Assembly: GCA_021740915.1 (NCBI GenBank)
Contig: JAIOYW010000004.1
Span: forward strand, 62,001 to 126,000
DNA length: 64,000 nt
Origin: Ignavibacteriales bacterium
Lineage (GTDB): Bacteria > Bacteroidota > Ignavibacteria > Ignavibacteriales > Melioribacteraceae
Direction: 5' to 3'
Shown: piece after piece, positions 16,319 through 27,100 of the stretch
How positions within the stretch are numbered: position 1 is the stretch's first letter
Layout: the number at the start of each line of letters is the position of its first letter
Notes under the pieces: model-generated
What the model saw: only the letters and a program-made list of their open reading frames with translations
The model's database searches: none
What the model was told of the DNA's origin: nothing
Translations under genes and position numbers: made by a program

Positions 16319-19009
16319 ATGACCAACTATTACAAGAGACTTGGCGTCATTATGATGTTCTTGTTCTTAAGTAGTTCATTATTTGCTCAGTCTTATAAAA
16401 TCACCGGTTCAGTTACAGACGCGATGACCGGTGAAAAACTTATTGGAGCAAATGTTTATATCAAAGGTACAAACCTTGGCTCAGCAACCGATGAAACCGG
16501 AAAATATGCTATCACCGCTTCTAAAGGTTTGTATGCATTAGTTTGCAGTTATATCGGTTACGAAACCAAAGTTGAGGATATCAACCTGACCAATGATATG
16601 GTAGCTGATTTTCAGTTGAAAGATTATCAGTTTTCTCTGTCTTTGACAGTTCTTGCTGAACGCGCGAAAGAAAGAGAAACTCCGGTTGCTTTTACAAATC
16701 TTGATAAAGCCCAAATTACCTCTCAGTTGGGTTCAAGAGATATTCCACTTGTTCTTAACAACACTCCATCGGTTTACTCGACAGTTGGCGGCGGCGGTGC
16801 TGGTGATGCAAGAATAAACGTCCGCGGTTTTGATCAGAAAAACGTTGCAATTATGATCAATGGTGTTCCTGTTAATGATATGGAAAATGGATGGGTTTAC
16901 TGGTCAAATTGGGATGGAGTTGGTGATGCAACCTCATCTATTCAGATGCAGAGAGGTTTGAGTGCTGTTAACCTCGCAACCCCTTCAATCGGTGGTACAA
17001 TGAACATCATGACCGATCCTGCCAAATCAAACACCGGATTTTATTATAAAAACGAAATAGGCAGCGGCAATTTCGAAAAACAATCACTATTTGTAAATAG
17101 TGGTCTAATAGATGGTAAATATGCGATCAGTGTCGGCGGCGTAAAAAAGACCGGTAAGGGTGTTATCGATGGTACATGGACTGATGCAAGTGCTTATTAT
17201 TTCGGTGCAAGCTATCAGTTAAATGAAACAAACCGTATTGAACTTTATGCAACTGGCGCTCCTCAAAGGCACGGACAAAACCTCTACAAGAATAATATTG
17301 CTTCATATAGCCATGAATACGCAAAAGAAGAATTCAATTACCCTGATGCTGCCTTAGATGCTATCGCTGAAGGTGGAAGATTGTGGAACCCGACAGTAAA
17401 TGGTGTTTCCTCTACTTACGATAACATGCAATACTGGGATGGTGAAAAACAATTAAGATATGACAGATCCTACATCAACGAAAGAGAAAATTACTATCAT
17501 AAACCAATTGTAAACCTTAACTGGTACACCCAGTTAAGCAACAAACTTTCTCTTTATTCTACAGTTTATTATTCCGGTGGTGTTGGTGGTGGTTCAGGAA
17601 CAGCGGGAAGTTTGAAATGGGATTATACTTACCTTCAGAGAACTGCTGATTGGGACGCTACCATTGCTGCTAACCATGCTAATGGGGATACATCAAAAGG
17701 AATTTTAAGAAACTCAACAAATATTCAGTGGACAATCGGCGCAATATCCAAAGCTTACTATAAGGTAAACAAAAATCTTACTGTTTCTGCCGGTTTGGAC
17801 TGGAGAACAGCAAAAATTGATCACTATCAGGAAGTACGCGATTTACTGGGCGGAAAAGTGTATATTGATAATAACAACGCTTTTCAGACAACAAACGCCA
17901 AAAAACTTGGCGATAGGATCTCTTACGATTATACAAATAGTGTTGACTGGTTAGGTGCTTTCGGTCAGGGCGAATATACATTGGATAAATTGACAGCTTA
18001 TGGTATGTTTGGTTTTTCAATGATTAAATACAACCACCTGAACCATTTCATTGCCGATGCTAATGATGCAACAAAGAAACTTGAGCTTGAAACAGACTGG
18101 ATCAGTGGTTTCCAGGTTAAAGGCGGCGCAAGTTTCCGTATTAACAGAGAAATGAACGTTTATGCTAACGCAGGTTACGTTTCAAAAGTACCAATCTTTG
18201 ATCAGGTAATTGACGACAATAACGCTGTTGTTGCAAGCGATCCCGCAAATGAAAAATTCATTTCTGTTGAAGCTGGCGTAAATGCTTCTTTATTCAACGA
18301 TAAGGTCTCTTTTTTAGTCAATGGATATTTTACACAGTGGACAGACAGAGCTCAGTCAGTTTATATTGCTAATGTTAATGCACCTGATGCTCTTGTTTTC
18401 CTGAATGGTATCGATGCTATTCATACTGGTGTTGAAGTTGAAGTTGGATACCGGCCAGTTAGTTTTGCAAGAATTGATGCTATGGCTTCAATTGGTAGCT
18501 GGCAATATACAGATGACTCAGAAGGTAGTTATACTTCAAACAACATTCTCACCAAATACTTTTATGCAATCAAAGATTTAAAAGTTGGAGATGCTCCTCA
18601 GACTCAGCTTGGCGCAATCTTTACACTATATCCTATCACCGGGTTTGCTGCTTCAGTTCAGTGGAAATATAATGCTAAGCATTATGCTGCTTGGGATCCG
18701 TTCTCAAGACAGGTCTCTAACCTTGTAAATGCTGACAGAGAACAAGTCTGGGAAACTCCTGCTTATCATCTTTTCGATCTTCATTTCAATTATGATCTAC
18801 CAACGAAGATCGCTGGTGTGAATATGGCTGTTTTTGCACATGTATTTAACTTATTTGATACTATGTACATTCAGGATGCTACTGATAACTCATCCTTTAA
18901 CGGATATAAGGTTGCTGGAAAATATTTCGATCCACATGGTCCTTCTGCTGCAGAAGTTTACCTTGGAATGCCGAGAACTTTCAACCTTGGATTTACGCTT
19001 AATTACTAA
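16319..19009 (+). CDS. TonB-dependent outer-membrane receptor with carboxypeptidase-regulatory-like domain
   Basis: This is an 896-residue protein. The signal peptide covers residues 1-23 (cleavage after FAQ). A CarboxypepD_reg-like beta domain follows at about 26-105 (ITGSVTDAMTGEKLIGANVYIKG). The plug domain covers about 115-235 (LNNTPSVYSTVGGGGAG, INVRGFDQKNVAIMINGVPVND), and a beta-barrel runs to the C-terminal aromatic end FTLNY. It imports a TonB-energised ligand across the outer membrane. Unlike SusC transporters it has no SusD partner beside it. It is transcribed alone, between a long leader and a strong terminator. The ligand is unknown. Confidence 0.93.
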   Translation: MTNYYKRLGVIMMFLFLSSSLFAQSYKITGSVTDAMTGEKLIGANVYIKGTNLGSATDETGKYAITASKGLYALVCSYIGYETKVEDINLTNDMVADFQLKDYQFSLSLTVLAERAKERETPVAFTNLDKAQITSQLGSRDIPLVLNNTPSVYSTVGGGGAGDARINVRGFDQKNVAIMINGVPVNDMENGWVYWSNWDGVGDATSSIQMQRGLSAVNLATPSIGGTMNIMTDPAKSNTGFYYKNEIGSGNFEKQSLFVNSGLIDGKYAISVGGVKKTGKGVIDGTWTDASAYYFGASYQLNETNRIELYATGAPQRHGQNLYKNNIASYSHEYAKEEFNYPDAALDAIAEGGRLWNPTVNGVSSTYDNMQYWDGEKQLRYDRSYINERENYYHKPIVNLNWYTQLSNKLSLYSTVYYSGGVGGGSGTAGSLKWDYTYLQRTADWDATIAANHANGDTSKGILRNSTNIQWTIGAISKAYYKVNKNLTVSAGLDWRTAKIDHYQEVRDLLGGKVYIDNNNAFQTTNAKKLGDRISYDYTNSVDWLGAFGQGEYTLDKLTAYGMFGFSMIKYNHLNHFIADANDATKKLELETDWISGFQVKGGASFRINREMNVYANAGYVSKVPIFDQVIDDNNAVVASDPANEKFISVEAGVNASLFNDKVSFLVNGYFTQWTDRAQSVYIANVNAPDALVFLNGIDAIHTGVEVEVGYRPVSFARIDAMASIGSWQYTDDSEGSYTSNNILTKYFYAIKDLKVGDAPQTQLGAIFTLYPITGFAASVQWKYNAKHYAAWDPFSRQVSNLVNADREQVWETPAYHLFDLHFNYDLPTKIAGVNMAVFAHVFNLFDTMYIQDATDNSSFNGYKVAGKYFDPHGPSAAEVYLGMPRTFNLGFTLNY

Positions 19010-19027
19010 GAGTATTTTCTTAGACCA

Positions 19028-19064
19028 GAGAGGCTGTCCCCAAAGGACAGCCTCTTTTATTTTA
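19028..19064 (+). terminator. Intrinsic terminator after the TonB receptor gene
   Basis: An 11-bp perfect stem (AGAGGCTGTCC at 19029-19039 with GGACAGCCTCT at 19045-19055) has a 5-base loop and is followed by TTTATTTT. It lies 19 bases after the stop codon. Confidence 0.9.
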
Positions 19065-19291
19065 AAGTCAGCCGCAGGAAAAAGTGAATCAGGAATGCAT
19101 ACGGAAAACTCAAAAAATCGTAGATTGTAATTTGGAAATGTTATAAAATTTCTAAATAGCCAAATTATTAATTAGTCCCAAATGTGCAGTTGATTTGCAG
19201 AGAATGTTATTGAGATTTCTTTTCAAGAGCATATTAAGAAACTTCGACAAAGTTTTTATTATAATTTATATACATGTGCAGGAAAGATACA

Positions 19292-20494
19292 ATGATCAGG
19301 AAATTGAACTTTTTTACGATATTCCTATTTGCAGCAATTCTTTTTGCTGGGGAGAAGAATAAAAATACTACAATATTAATCTCGTTCGATGGTTTTCGAT
19401 GGGATTATCCTTACAGAGGCTTAACTCCTAACCTCGATGCAGTCTCTGCAGAGGGGGTTACCGCACTCTCACTAAAACCGGTTTTTCCAAGTAAAACTTT
19501 CCCGAATCATATCGCCATTATCACTGGATGTTATCCGCAAAAACATGGAATAATAGCAAATTCTTTTCTTGATAAGGAAACCGGCAGACGGTATCGGATA
19601 GGTGATACAGCTGAGGTTAGGAAAAGCTACTGGTATAAGAGGGAGTTTTTCTGGGAAACTGCTATGAAAAATGACATTATCTGTGCTTCATATTTTTGGC
19701 CCGGTTCTGAGATAAATGATGCTCAGAGATACCCGGACTACAGGGAATACTATGAGCACAACCGGGATTATAAAATAAGGATAGAAGGAGTGCTGGAATG
19801 GATCGCGCTGCCGGAAAATAAACGCCCCGGCTTTATTACGCTCTATTTTGACGCTACTGATACCTACGGTCATGCTTTCGGCACAAACAGCACACAGGTT
19901 GATTCTGCGATTGGGGTACTTGATTCAATGATAGGTCTCTTACGTGACGGTATAATGAAGCTGGGCATGAAAGATTCTGTTAATCTGATAATCGTTTCTG
20001 ATCATGGAATGATCAACACACCCCAGGATATGATAATTAACATGGATACTGTACTGACAGATGTTTCATTTAGATTGACTGATACCGGACCTTTATCAGG
20101 AATTAAAACTGAACTGGATTACAAAGTACTCCGGGAAAAAATCAGTCATATCAATCATGTTTCAGTATATAAAAAGAATGAAATGCCGAAATATTTTTAT
20201 TATTCGGAAAATGAAGATATTGATGATATACTTTTAGTAGCTGATCCCGGTTATACGATCACATCGGGAGAACGAAGACCTTATTCATCCGGTGGAAATC
20301 ATGGATACGATAATAATGCCATAGAAATGCATGGTATCTTTTTTGCCGCCGGACCGGATTTTAAAATCAATTATAGGACCGGCACACTAAAAAACATAGA
20401 TATTTATCCAATGCTTTGCAGACTTTTTGATATAGAGCCTGCCGATGGAATTGATGGTACACTTGAAAATATTGAATATATATTAAGGAAATAA
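19292..20494 (+). CDS. Secreted nucleotide pyrophosphatase/phosphodiesterase (ENPP-like)
   Basis: This 400-residue protein belongs to the alkaline-phosphatase superfamily, NPP branch. The signal peptide is at residues 1-20. The two-metal site can be traced completely: D33, nucleophile T69 in PSKTFPNH, D190 and H194 in DTYGH, D237-H238 in VSDHGM, and H337 in GGNHGYDN. It should hydrolyse phosphodiester or pyrophosphate bonds of nucleotides or related compounds in the periplasm or outside the cell. The start is set by AGGAAA at 19280-19285, six bases before the ATG; an upstream ATG at 19274 is less likely. The M16 peptidase gene begins right after the stop. Confidence 0.92.
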   Translation: MIRKLNFFTIFLFAAILFAGEKNKNTTILISFDGFRWDYPYRGLTPNLDAVSAEGVTALSLKPVFPSKTFPNHIAIITGCYPQKHGIIANSFLDKETGRRYRIGDTAEVRKSYWYKREFFWETAMKNDIICASYFWPGSEINDAQRYPDYREYYEHNRDYKIRIEGVLEWIALPENKRPGFITLYFDATDTYGHAFGTNSTQVDSAIGVLDSMIGLLRDGIMKLGMKDSVNLIIVSDHGMINTPQDMIINMDTVLTDVSFRLTDTGPLSGIKTELDYKVLREKISHINHVSVYKKNEMPKYFYYSENEDIDDILLVADPGYTITSGERRPYSSGGNHGYDNNAIEMHGIFFAAGPDFKINYRTGTLKNIDIYPMLCRLFDIEPADGIDGTLENIEYILRK

Positions 20495-21760
20495 ATGTCA
20501 TTTAGGTTTGACTTCAATTATGAAAAATATACACTCGCCAACGGTCTGGAAGTTATCTTATACCCTGATTCTCAGAAACCCGCAGTAAGTGTTAATATTT
20601 GCTATAAAGTTGGTTCAGCAAATGAGATAAAAGGTAAAACCGGTTTTGCTCATCTTTTTGAGCACCTCATGTTTCAGGGCTCGAAAAATGTGCCGAAAGG
20701 CGGACATTTCCGTTACATTGAAGATGCAGGCGGAAATCTTAATGGCGGAACAGGATTCGATTACACTCATTATTACCAGACAGTGCCTCCTGATTCACTT
20801 GAACTTATTTTATGGCTCGAATCTGATAGAATGGGACAATTGCTTCCTGCGCTGGATGAAGAAAAATTACAGAACCAGATAGATGTAGTAATAAACGAAC
20901 GAGCAGAAAGATACGATAATGCGCCATATGGTACCGCATTTGAAACACTGCTCGCGAATTTACATGACGAAAATCATCCTTACCATTCTCCGGTTATCGG
21001 TTTCAGTGAAGATATCAGGACATTTACATTAGATGAAGTTAAATTATTTTTCGAAAATTACTATTCTCCCGCTAATGCTTCAATTGTTGTAGCAGGCTCA
21101 TTTGATCCGGGATCGGCAAGAAAGCTGATCGAACAGTACTTTGGTGGTATTACCGGGACAAAAAATATTCCGGGTGAAAACTTGATTGACAGAAAAAAAA
21201 TCTCCTATAAAATAATTGAAAAGAGGGAAAACGTTAATCTTCCAAGAATCCATCTTGCCTGGCGAAGTGATAAGATATTTGGAGAAGATGATGCATCCCT
21301 CGACGTTTTATCTCACCTGCTTACGGAGACAAAAAGTTCCAGATTGAAAAAAAGACTGATCTATGATGATCAAATATCTCTCGATGTAAGTTCAGCTCAG
21401 TTTTCAGGACTGCAGGACGGGAGTTTCTTTATCATATCGACAGCAAAACAAGGCGTTGATCCGCAATCATTACACGATATTATTCTTGGAGAACTTAGTC
21501 TGTTAAAAAAAGATGGGATCAGACCTGATGAGCTATCAAAAGCTATTAATAACATAAAGTCAGGATATATCTACAGTCTTATGAAATTGAGTTCGATTGC
21601 TCAACAGTTTAATTTGTACAATTATTTCCTTGGAAATCCGGATATGTTCAATTTTGATATTTCCCGTTATGAAAACCTTTCTATCGAATCACTTATGGAA
21701 ACTCTCGATAAATTTCTGAATGATTGCTATATTGACCTAAGGATATTGCCGAATGAATAG
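20495..21760 (+). CDS. M16 family zinc peptidase, catalytic subunit
   Basis: This 421-residue protein carries the inverted zinc motif HLFEH (H53, E56, H57) and the downstream Glu in VINERAERY (E135), so it should be catalytically active. The domain pair (about 10-160 and 170-400) matches half-size M16B peptidases related to mitochondrial processing peptidase beta and PqqL. No signal peptide is visible. The end overlaps the start of the second M16 gene by 8 bases, which suggests a heterodimer. Confidence 0.93.
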   Translation: MSFRFDFNYEKYTLANGLEVILYPDSQKPAVSVNICYKVGSANEIKGKTGFAHLFEHLMFQGSKNVPKGGHFRYIEDAGGNLNGGTGFDYTHYYQTVPPDSLELILWLESDRMGQLLPALDEEKLQNQIDVVINERAERYDNAPYGTAFETLLANLHDENHPYHSPVIGFSEDIRTFTLDEVKLFFENYYSPANASIVVAGSFDPGSARKLIEQYFGGITGTKNIPGENLIDRKKISYKIIEKRENVNLPRIHLAWRSDKIFGEDDASLDVLSHLLTETKSSRLKKRLIYDDQISLDVSSAQFSGLQDGSFFIISTAKQGVDPQSLHDIILGELSLLKKDGIRPDELSKAINNIKSGYIYSLMKLSSIAQQFNLYNYFLGNPDMFNFDISRYENLSIESLMETLDKFLNDCYIDLRILPNE

Positions 21761-23120
21761 AATATCAGATAAGATACCGGCTTCAGTATTTCATTCAACC
21801 AATTTGCCGGTAATGAACAGATTAGATCTCGGCGAAGGGCTCACACTTATTCATCACGAAGTTAATAGTCTGCCAATTGTAAACCTTAATTTTATAATAC
21901 CATTGCCGCTGATCAGCGGTGAAAAAAGCGGCACTGCTTATATTACATCGAATCTACTGAACGAAGGAGCCGGAAAACTCAACGCTTTTGAAATTGATGA
22001 CTTACTTGAATCAATGGGAACAACTCTTTCAGTTCATGCTTCAGCCGATAATTTTTATTTGAGCATCCTTACACTGACTGAGAACCTCGAAAAATCAATT
22101 TCTTTAGCCCGAGACATTTTAATGACTCCCCATCTTAATGAGAGCGATTTTCTCCGCGAACGTGAAAGAATCCGCAACAGAGTCGTCAGAATGAGTGATG
22201 ATGCTTCTTATCTGGCCGAAACTCTTTTCCAAAAAATTGTATTTAATAATTCTGTTTACGAATCTCCGGTTACAGGGTTTCTGAATGATCTGAACAAACT
22301 GGCGATCGAAGATGTCCGGAACTTTTATCAAAATCGGATTAAAAATATAGCGGCATCTGTTGTTTCAGTTGGAAACATAAAATTGACCGAATTAGCTAAA
22401 CTGATTCAACATTTCCTCCCTGATCGAAGAATATCTGCTCCTTCCTTTCAAAAAACAGATCAGTTCAAAATTGATAATACAACAATATATTTTATCAAAA
22501 GGAAAGACTCGAAACAATCGGAAATAATTCTCGGTCAGCCAACTGGAGGCAGAAAAGAGAAAAGACTTGCCGAAAAAATAATTCTGAATTCCGTACTTGG
22601 CGGTCCGTTCAGCAGCAGATTGAATCAAAACCTGCGAGAAAAACATGGTTACACTTACGGTATCAGTTCAGGCTTTAATTTTAATAAACATCTATCAGCC
22701 TGGCAATTATCAACCGGGGTTGACTCTGAAAATACTTACAATGCATTAAAACAAATACTTTTCGAAATTGAAAGATTAGAAAAAGGTGTTTCAGATAACG
22801 AATTCCAATCCGCTCTCGATCATACTCTAAAGAGTATTCCCTTACAATTCGAAACACAAACTCAGATAACAAATAAATATTCAAATCTTATTAGTAACGG
22901 TCTGGCGCATGATTACTTTGAAAATTTTATAAAGATACTTCATGAGTTGAGTATTGAGCAGGTCAATGAGTATGCCAGTGAATTTATTACAAAAAAAGGA
23001 TTCGTGATTGTGGTTGTCGGTGAGAGAATTGAACCTGTGGAAAAAATAGCTGCTGAGATGAGTTATAATCTTAAGGACGTAAAAATCGAGGATGTGATCA
23101 GTGGGAATATCACTTTTTAA
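21753..23120 (+). CDS. M16 family peptidase-like protein, non-catalytic partner subunit
   Basis: This 455-residue M16 homologue lacks the HxxEH motif; the corresponding stretch reads AYITSNLLNEG around residues 62-72. It keeps the C-terminal substrate-binding Arg/Tyr region RLNQNLREKHGYTYG at about 289-303. This is the usual signature of the regulatory half of a two-gene M16B enzyme, paired with the upstream catalytic subunit. Its stop codon shares a TTAA palindrome with the stop of the convergent gene. Confidence 0.92.
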   Translation: MNRISDKIPASVFHSTNLPVMNRLDLGEGLTLIHHEVNSLPIVNLNFIIPLPLISGEKSGTAYITSNLLNEGAGKLNAFEIDDLLESMGTTLSVHASADNFYLSILTLTENLEKSISLARDILMTPHLNESDFLRERERIRNRVVRMSDDASYLAETLFQKIVFNNSVYESPVTGFLNDLNKLAIEDVRNFYQNRIKNIAASVVSVGNIKLTELAKLIQHFLPDRRISAPSFQKTDQFKIDNTTIYFIKRKDSKQSEIILGQPTGGRKEKRLAEKIILNSVLGGPFSSRLNQNLREKHGYTYGISSGFNFNKHLSAWQLSTGVDSENTYNALKQILFEIERLEKGVSDNEFQSALDHTLKSIPLQFETQTQITNKYSNLISNGLAHDYFENFIKILHELSIEQVNEYASEFITKKGFVIVVVGERIEPVEKIAAEMSYNLKDVKIEDVISGNITF

Positions 23121-24124
23121 TAACTAAAAACCAGTCCTTTCTTTTTAAATTTATGGATATCATCCTGCAGGATTTCGAAATACTCCCTGCTGAAAAGGAA
23201 GACATTGCTTTTCTGCTGTTCAACTGTCGTCATCAGATAAGTAAAAACTGATTTAATATCATCATCAGATTTTGGTATCACATGATTAATATCTTTGTAA
23301 GTCAGAAGAGTTATCCGCCATTTTTTAAACTCTTTTTCAACAAAATCATAAATAGGAGAATTAAAAAGAGCTGATTCCGGATCAACTAAAATGAATCTGG
23401 CTCCTGAGAAATCTCGTGCAATGTTTGTAATGATTCTCGAGATTTTTGTCTTGGTATATTCCTCATCAATTAGATAGTTTTCATCCTTAACATCATCGTC
23501 GAGAATCAGACAATATGATTTACCAAATTCACCGATTTTTGTAAGACTCTTATACTCAGCTTCCCCCGGGCGAAGTGCCAGTGAGAAAGGAATGGTAATA
23601 CGAAGAGAATTTTCAAATCTTTCCGGATCAGAGGGCTCAATTTCGCTGATAACCAAAAAAAGCATTACTTCCCTCCTCTGACATTCGGGATTTTTATTTA
23701 GTTTTGCACGTAATCGAAGAAGACTATCAGCAAATATCTCAACTTTTGTTTCACCATCAATTGGAAATTCATAACTTAGTATTTTGATCTTGGTGTCGGG
23801 AAGTAATTTTCGTATCTCCTGTAAAAGAAGCGGTTGCGGGAATGCTTTGGGAAGATCGACTGTGTAATAATAATATAAAGTGTCATTCTTCAGTTTATCG
23901 AGCACCCTTTTAATATTGCCATCAGGGACTGCATAATTACTCAGACTATTTTCGAACTGCTCAGAAATGAAGTGAACATCTGTTCGTCTTTCAGTAATTG
24001 TTTTTCCCGGCTCATAAAAAATTCTTAAAATAACATCAGTTACTCCCAACAAACTGACCAACGCAATCAGAAGAAAAAGAACAGATTTTTTATTCTCGAA
24101 TAGTTGCACAGATATTTTGCTCAA
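23117..24124 (-). CDS. Membrane-anchored protein resembling a divergent polysaccharide deacetylase, catalytic residues lost
   Basis: This 335-residue protein has one N-terminal transmembrane segment (about 14-36) and otherwise an extracytoplasmic-looking body. Segments FLVISEIEPS, LRITIPFSLALRPGEAEY and FILVDPESALFNSPIYDFVEKEFKKW follow the order and spacing of the YibQ/DUF610 divergent polysaccharide deacetylases (IDD strand, then 'tfAilPg', then 'fvDsrT'), but the metal-binding Asp pair reads S-E. The relation is by eye and tentative; the safe name is hypothetical membrane protein. The start overlaps the end of the hybrid histidine kinase gene by 4 bases, so the two are probably made together. 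Confidence 0.55.
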   Translation of the reverse strand: MSKISVQLFENKKSVLFLLIALVSLLGVTDVILRIFYEPGKTITERRTDVHFISEQFENSLSNYAVPDGNIKRVLDKLKNDTLYYYYTVDLPKAFPQPLLLQEIRKLLPDTKIKILSYEFPIDGETKVEIFADSLLRLRAKLNKNPECQRREVMLFLVISEIEPSDPERFENSLRITIPFSLALRPGEAEYKSLTKIGEFGKSYCLILDDDVKDENYLIDEEYTKTKISRIITNIARDFSGARFILVDPESALFNSPIYDFVEKEFKKWRITLLTYKDINHVIPKSDDDIKSVFTYLMTTVEQQKSNVFLFSREYFEILQDDIHKFKKKGLVFSY

Positions 24125-27100
24125 CCAATTATTTTTTTCAATTCAGCGAACGATTTTTTAAAAAGCGGTTCAATATCCTGTACGCGTTTTGAAACCTGCC
24201 AGGCATTTTCTTCTTTAGAAAAATCCTCTATTTCTTTGGCCATTTCCCCAAGTCTGGAAGCCCCTATATTGAACGCAAGCCCTTTTATACTGTGTGCATT
24301 CCTGGTAAGGCTTTTCATATCATTATAGATCAGGTTTTCAGTGAGTGTTGCAATAAGATCAGAAATATTCCCGTGCGACATTTCAATAATCTCCCTGAAA
24401 AACACAGCATCTTCGGGATTTTCACTCTCAAGGTACTGATTAATTATTTCCATTGATAAAAGTGAATCAGTATGAATCTCCGGCTCTTTTTTAATTTCCG
24501 GTTCGTGATCGCCCCGTAATTCCTGGATATCATTCCATTGCTTAACAATCATTTCTTTTATCTTATCCATTGTTACCGGTTTGCTCATATACTCATCCAT
24601 TCCGGCGTTAAGACATTTTTCCCTGTCATCTTTAAGTGCATTTGCAGTGAGCGCAATAATCTTAGGCCTCAAATCACCATATTTATTAATGATCACCCTG
24701 GTTGATTCGAATCCATCCATCACCGGCATCTGGATATCCATAAAAATGAGATCATATTTTTTTTGTGCTAAAAGATCAAGAACTTCTTTGCCGTCACCCG
24801 CCACGTCTGCTGTGTATCCAATTTTTTTTAAGACATGTAGCACAAATTTCTGATTAACGGGATTGTCTTCTGCAATCAGAATTCGCATAGGAAATTTTTG
24901 TGCAAATGATTGCCCTGTTTTAAGTACCATTTCCTCTTCCTGCCGAATCATATTCCCCGTCTCTGAAAAAAAGATATAGTGTAAAACATCGAAAAGTTGT
25001 GATTGTTTTATTGGCTTAGTCAAATGAGCGGTGTAATAGTTCATCGCTTCATTTTTTTCACTTTCCGTAAATGAATAGGATGTTACAAAAACAATAGGAG
25101 AAAGTTTCTTTCCCAATAGAGAATGAAGTTTTTTCGCCAATTCCAATCCGCTCATTTCAGGCATTTGCATATCGAGAATAATTGCATCATACGTCCTCCC
25201 CTCCTGAATACGGGAAAGAGCAGATAACCCCGATTCGACCGTTTCGGGTAAAAATCCCCATTTTTCAGTCATTGTTCTGAAAATTTTCAGATTTGTCAAA
25301 TTATCGTCAACAATGAGTAGTCTTTTATTCTTAAGAGAATCGATGTTGTGATCTTTGATCATTCTTCCTGGCAGCGGCAGAACATCGATAGAAAATGAAA
25401 AGGTCGAGCCTTTTCCTTCTTCGCTGTCCACCCATATTTTACCATCCATAAGTTCAACAATCTGTTTGCAGATTGCCAGCCCCAATCCTGTCCCGCCAAA
25501 TTTCCTGGTTGTACTTGAATCAAGCTGGGAGAATGCCTTGAAAAGATTATTTGCTTTTTCCTTGTTAATACCGATTCCGGTATCTTTTACCTGGAATAAT
25601 ATTCTTGATTTTCCCTTGATTTCTTCGGTTTTCCGGACCGTTATCAAGACCTCGCCGTAATATGTAAATTTGATAGCATTCCCGATAAGGTTGACAAGAA
25701 CCTGCCTTAACCTGGACGTATCGCCCAGAATCACTTCAGGCACGTTTGGGTCAATAAGGTAAGCTAATTCGAGCCCCTTTTTTTCCGCAGAATTCGCTGT
25801 CAGATCAATAGCCTCTTCAAGACACTGATTCAGTTGAAAAGGAGCCTCTTCAAGGTCCATTTTACCGGCTTCGATTTTCGAATAATCAAGAATATCATTG
25901 ATAAGATTTAATAAAGCCTCTCCGCTTGTTCTTACAATTTCAACATATTCACGTTGTTCCTGATTGAGTCTGGTCTCAATTAACAAACTCGTCATTCCAA
26001 TCACACCGTTCATAGGTGTCCGGATTTCGTGACTCATTGTTGCCAGGAATTCCGACTTTGCTCTCGATCCGGCTTCAGCATCTTCTTTAGCTTTTTTAAG
26101 TTCTTCAACATAATTCATCCTCTCGGTGATATCCTCAATCATGCCTATCATAAACTTTACACGACCCTCACCGCCTTTTACTGCTGAAGCGGTCATCCTA
26201 CCCCATATAAGGTTACCATCGCCTCGCCTGAACCGTTTTTCCACCTGATAGCTTTCTCTCTCACCTGCCATAAGTTCACGTTTGTAAACTGAATCTTTTG
26301 CGTTGTCTTCATCCCAACAGAAAGCTCCAAAATTTCTGCTCAGAATTTCATTTATATCAAGGCGTAAGAAATCACAGAAAGCACTATTTGCATCAATAAT
26401 CCGTCCGTCAACATCAATCAGTGCAATTCCTGTTGCTGCATCACGGAAAAGTGAACGGAATCTTTCTTCACTCTCAATTAACTTAAATTCTGCTTCCATC
26501 CTTTCAGTGATATCACGAGAAACACTAAGGATATTAATTATCCTATTCTTTGCGTCCCTGATTGGCTGAGTAACAACTTCAATCCACGTAAACTCCCCAT
26601 CCTTTCTTTGAACATACAACTGGACTATATTATCGACTGAGAGTTCCAGATTTCGTCCGGACATTGCTCCTTTAATCAGTCTTGAAGAGCCTATTTTTAG
26701 AAAATAGAATGGATTCTGACCTAAAAGTTCATCCGGTTTATATCCAAGAAGATCAATCACCGATGGCGACACATACTCATATCTTCCATCCGGGTCGTGA
26801 AGACAAATAAGTTCATTCATATTTTCAGTAATAAACCGGATTCGCTCCTGAGTCTCACGCAACATCATCTCAGTAGCATAAATATCAGTTATGTCATTCG
26901 CTATTCCTATCAGTCCTGTAAGATCCCCATCCGGATCCCTGAGGGGTTTTGCCGATATCTCAAGGATAATTGTCGAACCATCCTTATGCATTGCTTCCAC
27001 TTCGAATGTGGGCGGGTTTTCACCTTTGATCACCAGTTCAAGGGTCGCAAGCAGTTTTTCTCTGGTTTGAGGATAGTTTTTAATTATCTTCCTGAAATCA

